A DNA stretch of 64,000 nt from positions 2,914,001 through 2,978,000 of the forward strand of contig NZ_CP150227.1 of the NCBI RefSeq assembly GCF_037971845.1, read 5' to 3'. Under the pieces are notes generated by a model. It ran no database searches. It saw only the letters and a list, made by a program, of their open reading frames with translations, and was not told where the DNA came from. The position numbers were made by a program, and so were the translations under genes. Positions 33,601-42,600 of the stretch are shown in pieces. Each line of letters starts with the position of its first letter. The first letter of the stretch is position 1. Source of the DNA: Paenibacillus sp. FSL R5-0766 (GTDB lineage: Bacteria; Bacillota; Bacilli; Paenibacillales; Paenibacillaceae).

Positions 33601-36600
33601 TTGCTGTCCGGGATGAGCATCGTCATATGACGTACATGGAGCTGAATGAGCGTTCCAATCAACTGGCCCGTACGTTGTTTTCTCTTACAGGAGGAACAGA
33701 GCAATTCATTGGGATTATGGCGGATCGGTCAGTCGATATGATCGTTGGCATTATGGCAGTGTTAAAAGCGGGAGCCGCATATATACCTGTTGATCCCACC
33801 TATCCGGATGACCGTATTAGCTATATGCTGGAGGATTCGGGCATCCGCCTGCTGGTGGTTTCTGAAAAAGGAATGGATCGCGGACTTCACCGGGGTTTAT
33901 GCGTTGTCTTGGAGGAAGAGAACTCGTATCACCTGGATGCAGGAAATCTGGAGATATCCGTTCAGTCACATGATCTCGCCTATGTCATTTATACCTCAGG
34001 TACGACTGGGAATCCGAAGGGAACGCTGATTGAGCATAAAAATGTCGTGCGTTTGTTGATCAATGACCGTAATCGATTTAATTTCAGCGAGAATGATGTA
34101 TGGACGATGTTCCATTCCTTCTGTTTTGATTTTTCGGTGTGGGAGATGTATGGAGCACTGTTGTACGGAGGGACCTTACTTATCGTTCCACATCTGGTCG
34201 CCCAACAGCCTGGAGAATTCCTGCAATTATTAATCCGTGAAAAGGTAACCATTCTGAATCAGACGCCATCTTACTTCTACCGATTGATGCATGAGGAGGC
34301 AAAACGTCCGAGGAAGGAATTGAGTTTGCGAAAAGTCATTTTTGGCGGAGAAGCGTTAAGTCCGTCATTATTGACAGCATGGCATAAGCGTTATCCATCT
34401 ACAAAATTAATTAATATGTACGGCATTACGGAGACTACGGTTCATGTTACCTATAAGGAGATTACCCTGTCTGATATGCAAATGGGCAGAAGTAATATAG
34501 GTCAGCCTATCCCTACACTCAGGGCATATATTCTGAACCAGTATCGCCAATTGCAGCCTGTAGGATGTGCAGGTGAGCTATACGTTGCAGGAGAAGGGCT
34601 TGCCAGAGGATACCTCAATCGATCCAGTCTTACGGAAGAACGATTTGTCGAAGATCCGTTCTATCCTGGTGAGAAAATGTATCGTTCAGGCGACTTGGCC
34701 AGATGGCGTGCAGATGGCAACATGGAGTACTTGGGCCGAATGGATCATCAGGTCAAAATTCGGGGATATCGAATTGAATTGGGTGAAATCGAACATCAAT
34801 TGCTTCAGCTTTATATCGTAAAGGATGCATTCGTTGTAGCCAGGGCGGATGAAGAGCATACACAATTTATATGTGCATATATCACCCTGAATGAGGCAGC
34901 AGATGATGCGGTTACGCAACAGATCAGACAACAGTTGTCTCTTCAATTGCCGGATTATATGATGCCAGCCTACATTGTAAAGATGGATCAATTGCCACTG
35001 ACCTCCAACGGGAAAGTGGATCGTAAAGCGCTACCAGCCCCGGAAGCGGGCATGTCTGCACTTGGGGGTTATGAAGCTCCGGGAAGCAGGGTGGAAGCGG
35101 AATTACTTGCACTCTGGCATCAGCTTCTAAATAATGACCGTATTGGCGTAAACCACAATTTCTTTGAAGTTGGAGGACACTCGCTGAAGGCTTCGGCTCT
35201 CGTATCTCGCGTCCACAAGGCATTCGGTGTGGCCATACCATTGAGACAAGTATTTGCAACGCCTACGGTCAGAGCCTTGTCCAAGTGGATCGATTCCGCT
35301 CGTTCCAGCAAATATGTGACCATAACCAAAGCGGAAAGCAAGGAGTACTACCCGCTCTCGTCAGCACAAAAAAGACTTTTTATTATGCATCAGCTGGAAG
35401 ATTCGAGCTTGGCCTACAATATGCCTTATGCTATGAAAATATCTGGCAATCTGGATGTACGCCAATTGGAAAGAGCCTTTCAGGATCTGATCAAGCGTCA
35501 TGAATCATTCAGGACTTCCTTCCATATGGTTGATGGACAGCCTGTTCAACGAATTGATCAACAGGTGGAATTCAGGATCACATCTCTCGAGCTGGGTGAC
35601 CAGACTTTAGGAGCGTGGCAGGCGAGATTTGTACGTCCATTCAATCTGACTCAGGCTCCGTTACTGCGGGTGGAACTTGTGCAAATGGGACCGGCTGAAT
35701 ACAGTCTGATTATGGATATGCATCACATTATTGCGGACGGTGCATCCATGGGCGTCTTGACCAGGGAGCTGAGCGCCCTGTATGAAGGACAAACGCTTGA
35801 ACCACTCCAATTGCAATACAGAGATTATGCCGAGTGGCAGGCACTATCCAGAACAACGGAAGTGATGCAGGCACAGAAGGACTACTGGCTCAGTGCTTAT
35901 CAAGAGGAAGTCCCGCTCCTGGATCTGCCTATCGATTATGCAAGACCACAACACCGTAATTATGAAGGCGAACTGTTTCCGTTCGAGTTATCTGAGGGTG
36001 TGTCGCAACGGCTGTCTCAATTGGCTCATCAAGAGGGCGTAACCTTATTTATGCTTCTGCTTGCTGGTTATACAACACTGTTACATCGATACACCGGGCA
36101 AGAGGATATCATCGTGGGGACACCGGTAGCAGGTAATTCACAGCCGGAACTGGAAAATGTAATCGGTTTGTTCATTAATACACTGGCACTTCGGAATCGT
36201 CCGGTAGGCACGTTTACGTTCAAGGAGTATCTTAACGAGATCAAAGAGAATACACTTCAGGCCTATGAAAACCAGGATTATGCATTTGATGAACTGGTTG
36301 AACAGCTTGCCTTGACAAGAGATATGAGCCGAAGTGCCTTGTTTGATACGATGCTGGTATTCCAGAATTATGACAGTGAGGAGCTTGCAATAGAGGGTGT
36401 GCAATTCAGTTCACTTCCTCCAAGCAACATCCGATCCAAATTTGATATCACTTTAACCGCAATGGAAGCTGAGGGCCGGATCAAATGTGTGTTTACGTAC
36501 TCTACGGAGTTGTTTAAGCCTGAAACAATAGAGCGTATGGCAGGCCACCTGACGGAGTTGCTGGATAATATCAGTAACGATGCCGCGTTGCGGTTGCAGG

Positions 36601-39600
36601 ATATTCAATTCATCACATCAGAAGAGACAAAGTCCATTATGCAGGTATCCTGTGGTCAGCCTGTGCAATTCAGAACAGATGCAGCCCTGATCGAACTGTT
36701 CGAGGAGCAAGTAAGGAAGTCATCCGGGCAACGGGCAGTGGTGTCAGGGGAAAACGAATTATCTTATGAAGAGTTGAATCGTAGAGCTAATCAACTGGCT
36801 CGCTCGCTAAGATCAAGAGGGGCTGCACCGAATTCGGTTATCGCAGTAAGCATGAATCCATCTGTGGACTTGATTATAAGCATGCTGGCCGTTCTTAAAA
36901 CGGGAGCCATCTATTTACCGATTGATCCTGAGCAGACTGTGAACAGGACCAATGTTATTTTGAATGATAGCCAGGCTATCCTTGTGTTGACGGATCATCC
37001 GTTGTCCAAGGAGTTATCTTTCAGTGGGGATGTGTGTCAGGTTAACGACAGCAGTATCGAAAGCTTTGACTACACGGATCTATCTCTGCCGATTTCGCCT
37101 GAACAGCAGGTCTATATGATCTATACTTCAGGTTCGACAGGTACTCCGAAAGGGGTAATGGTTCGCAACCGAAATATTGTTAATTACACACAATGGTTCA
37201 TCCGCGAAGCGGGAGTTTCTGCGGCAGATCGAACGATGTTGATGTCTTCCAGTGCTTTTGATCTGGGATACACAGGTGTATTTTCATCCTTGTTGCAAGG
37301 CGGTGAGCTTCACGTTCCAAGCAAGGAAGACTACACCAATCCGGCTAGAATATTACAAATAATGGCTCAACAGCGTATCACATTCATCAAACTGACCCCT
37401 TCATTATTCAATCTGCTGCTCCATGATGCTGCATTTGCAGAATGGCAGCCTGTGCTGAGGCTGGTTGTGCTTGGTGGGGAGAAGACAAATACAACGGATG
37501 TGGAAAAGTACCTTCAAGAGTTTCCAAACAGCCGGATCATGAATCATTATGGTCCAACTGAAACGACGATTGGTGTAGTTTTTCATAACATATCGTCTGT
37601 GAATGTTCGTTCCTTTATAGATCATCCGGTTATTGGCAGACCGATTGATAACACTGTGGTATACGTGCTAGATAAGCATAACCATCTGGTGCCCCGGGGT
37701 GTATTCGGTGAAATTTGTGTTTCGGGTGAAGCAGTGTCTAGCGGGTATTTCAATCAGGTTGAAATGACCCGGGAGAAGTTTGTTGAAGATCCATTCCAGC
37801 CGGGGCAGATCATGTACAAAACAGGAGATCTTGCCCGTTGGACACATGATGATGAGCTGGAACTGGCAGGTCGGAAGGATAATCAGGTGAAAGTGCGTGG
37901 TTATCGGATTGAGCTGGATGAAATCAAAAAACAAATGCTGCTTCTGGAAGGTGTACGGGAGGCCGTTATCGTACCTGGAGCAAACCAGGAACGGGCTACC
38001 GTGCTCTGTGCCTATTTCACCGCAAACAGATCGATACCATTGGACGAAATTCGCGTTCATCTAGGTGTCGAATTGCCTGAATATATGATTCCTACGCATT
38101 TTATGCAATTGGATACCCTGCCGCTGACCGGCAATGGGAAATTGGATGTACGTGCACTTCCCGAACCGGATGCAAGCATGGGTGGAGAGATGGTCTATGA
38201 GCCCCCGAGAAACGAGGCAGAGAGCCTGCTCGTTTCCATCTGGGAAGAGGTGCTTGGCTTCAAGCCAATCGGCATCAACCATCACTTCTTTGCTTCCGGT
38301 GGTGATTCCATTAAAGCATTGCAAATTATATCCAGACTGTCCAGAGCTGGCAAAAAGCTGACCATGAAAGAGCTATTTGCTAATCCACAGATCAAGTTGC
38401 TGGGGCGTTATGTTAGAGAAGATTCCCATGTAGACCGGATGAAGCAGCGTGTGACGGGTCCGGTTGATCTTACACCCATCCAGAAGTCTTATTTCTTGCA
38501 GCATCAACGTACAGGAATGAACCACTTTAATCAGTCCTTGATGTTGTACCGCGAGGAGGGATTCAATCCAGAGATAGTCCGGCAGATCATGGAAGGGTTA
38601 ATGATGCATCACGATGTCTTGCGGATGTCCTATCGTGAGGAACAAGGTAAGGTGGTGCAGACCCATCTCGATTATGAAGCAGGTCTTTTCCAGTTGGATG
38701 TACAGGACATGAACGCTCTTGATGAGCAGGAACTGTACACAAGGGTGCAGCAGGCAGCCTCCAAGATACAAGAATCCATCGAAATTTTCGAGGGACCTCT
38801 GGTGCGAGCCGTCATTTTCAGGACCGATCAGGGAGATCATCTGGTCATTGTAATCCATCATATGCTGATTGATGGGGTATCTTGGAAAATTCTATTGGAA
38901 GACTTGGCCATAGGATACCAGCAGCTTCTGGAAGGACAAGATCTTTCTTTTTATCCGGTTACAGATTCGTACCCCTACTATGCAGCTTTCCTGAGCGACT
39001 ATGCGAAGGGAGGTCGTCTCGCCAAGGAGCGTGCGTATTGGATCAAGACGGATCAAGAAGAAGCCGGCTTTCTTCCTCGGAATGAAGTTCATCTGAGCGA
39101 ATATCGATACGGAGACAATCGAATGAGCAGCGTATCGCTGGACCGAGAGATGACAACTCAGCTTTTGAGAGAGACAAACCAGGCCTACTATACTGAAATT
39201 AATGACATTCTGCTGGCTGCTCTAGCTCTCTCCATCAAGGAATGTGCAGGAGCGAGCAAAGTTAAGGTAACGATGGAAGGTCACGGTCGCGAGCTTATGG
39301 GAGACGAATTGGATATCAGTCGTACGGTTGGCTGGTTTACAAGCAAATATCCGGTATGTATCCATCTCGGGAATGAGGAAGGGCTTGGTACAACGATCAA
39401 GGAGGTAAAAGAGCAGCTAAGAAGGGTTCCTGCGAAAGGAATTGGTTACGGAATATTGAAATATATGACTACTGAATTGCCAAAGTTGAAAGAGCAGACA
39501 CCACTCCTGTTGTTTAATTATTTGGGACAAATGGATCAGGATATTAACAGTGGTCTGTTTCGTTCGTCCTGGTTGCCAGCGGGCAATTCGGTTGGTGATG

Positions 39601-42600
39601 ATGTCATTCGTGCCAATCCAATGGAAGTTATTGCCTATGTGGCTGAAGGTCAATTGATGATTAACATCACCTATAACCACAAGTTGTTTGATAACTCCAT
39701 CGTAGAGAACTTTGCGACATCCTACCAAAAAATGCTCCAGCTGATCATTGAACATTGCGCGCAGCAACAGCAGGCCGAAAAAACGCCATCCGATTATGGA
39801 GATCCATATGTAACGCTGCAAAATTTGAAAGTGATTACGCAAAAGTTCGGCCCAGAGCGAATTGAGAAAATATATCCTTTGGCCAACATGCAGCGCGGGA
39901 TGCTGTACCATGCACTTGAGAATCGCGGAGACAGGGTTTATTTTGAGCAGCTGATCATGAACATCAGAGGAAATCTTGACATTGATCGGTTTCAGGAGAG
40001 TCTGAACCTGTTGATGCAACGTCACGAAATGCTTCGTGCTTCCATTGAATACCAAGTTACGGAAGAGCCACGGAATATTATTTGTCAAAACCGAGGGGCT
40101 GCTTTTGTATACCGGGATCTTCGAGGATTACCAGAACAGGACAGAGACACTCGTGTATTGTCAATTGCTATGGAGGACAAAAGAAAAGGTTTTGATCTTG
40201 GAAAAGATACACTGGTTCGATTTGAATTGTTGCAGACCAATGAGGAGCAATACTCGTTAATCTGGAGTAACCATCATATCTTGCTTGATGGCTGGGCAAG
40301 AGGCATCATTCTTGCAGAGCTGGTCCATCTGTATGAATGCAAACGTACTGGGAAAAACATTCAGCTCCACGAGCCTGTACCTTACAGTGAATATGTGGAA
40401 TGGTTGCAGGCGTTGAACAAGGATGAAGCCATCTCGTACTGGAAGAATGTTCTGGGCGGATATGAGAACAAGGTTCAGTTGCCAGCAGGAATTTCTCGTT
40501 CATTGAACGATGGGGTCACTCCACAGGAGCATCAATTCCGCATTTCCAGACAGCTCACGAAGCAAATGAATGACCTTGCCAACCGGAACCATGTCACATT
40601 TTATACGGTTATGCAGTGTGTCTGGGGAATCATGCTTGCCAAGTACAACGATACTTCCGATGTCGTATTTGGAACGGTGGTATCCGGGAGAGAAGCGCAG
40701 GTAAGCGGGATCGAAAACATGGTTGGTTTATTTATCAACACCATTCCTGCACGGATTCAATGGGATGAGGGACATACCTTCAAACAACTGGTTGGAGATA
40801 TGCAGGCCTTATCGATTGAAGGAAGTCAGCATCACCATCTGGGTCTGGCTGAAATTGCATCTTTGAGCAGTCTAAAAAGAGATTTGATCGATCATATCAT
40901 GGTTTTTGAAAATTACTCGGTGGATTCAAGTCTCGTTGAACAAGGCGCGAATGATATTGGGTTTGTCATTGAGGACGTCCATAGTCAGGAACAGACGAAT
41001 TATGGATTCAATCTGATTGCAATACCTGGTGAAGAGCTAGTAATCAAGTTTGCCTATGATTCCGGCAAGTATGATGAATCCTTGATGAAAGTCATGGAAA
41101 ACCATATGCTGACTCTGTTGAAACGAATAGTGACAGATGAAAACATGCGGGTCGATGACATTCAAATCATGACGAAACAAGAGCAGATCATCCTGTTGGA
41201 TCAGTACAACGATACGGGTTCAGCCTATCCGAAGGGCAAAACGATGCATCAGTTGGTCAGTGAACAAGTCCTCAAAACCCCTGAACATGTCGCCGTAGCG
41301 TTGGGCTCAGATGTGCTGACCTACAGACATCTTGAAATAAAATCGAATCAGTTGGCAAGACATTTAAAAGCTATCGGTGTTGGTTACAATTCCATGGTGG
41401 GCATTATGGTTGAACGCTCACCCGAGATGATTGTTGGCATTCTGGCTATTATGAAGGCGGGCGGAGCGTATGTGCCCATTGACCCGGAATATCCCGCAGA
41501 ACGGATTGCATTTATTCTGGAGGATAGCGGTTCATCGATCATATTGGAAAGGGAAGAAGGCCATACCGTGTCGGGCAGAACATCCGTAGCGATTGATGCG
41601 GATTATAGCCATTATTCAGCAGAACCATTGGAGCAGCATGCTGGACCAGAGGATGTAGCGTATGTGATCTATACCTCAGGATCGACCGGGAAACCAAAAG
41701 GCACAATGATTCCGCACAGCGGTCTGATCAACTATATTTTCTGGGCGAAGGACGTTTATTTGCAGAATCGGGAGCTTGATTTTGCCCTGTACTCCTCGTT
41801 TGCGTTTGATTTGACGATCACTTCCATCTTTACACCGCTGGTTACTGGAAATAAAATAGTGGTATATCCAACCAGCGGAGATGAACCAGTGATCCTGAAT
41901 GTATTCAGGGATCGGCAAGCAGGCGTAGTTAAATTGACACCATCACATCTGAATCTAATTAAGGATATGGACAACACTCGATCTAGTATCAAGTGCCTGA
42001 TTGTAGGCGGTGAGGACCTGAAATCGGAATTGGCTCGGGAAGTATATGAGAGTTTTGGAGGCAAGGTTCAGATCTTTAATGAATACGGGCCAACGGAAAC
42101 AGTTGTAGGCTGCATGATCCATCCGTATAATCCCGAGACGGACACGAGAATCTCAGTACCTATTGGGAAACCTGCTGCAAATGTGCAGTTATATGTGCTG
42201 AATAAACATCAGCAACTGCTTCCGGCTGGTTCGCCAGGGGAACTATACATTGGAGGTGACGGAGTATCCCGAGGATACTTCGGACGTCCGGAACTAACGA
42301 TGCAGAAGTTTGTACCCAATCCGTTCAAAGAAGGGACTATCCTATACCGGACAGGTGATCTGGTGCAATGGTTGCCAAACGGAGACATGGAGTTCCTCGG
42401 TCGAATTGATCATCAGGTGAAAATTAGGGGATACCGTATTGAGCCGGGAGAGATTGAACATCGTTTGCTGCAACAACCGGAAGTTAAGGATGCAATTGTG
42501 ACCTCGCGGCAAGACGATTCTCAGCAAAGCTATCTCTGTGCGTACATCGTACCTGTGGACCTGAGTAAAAAGATGGACATCGTTCAACTGAAACAGGGAT

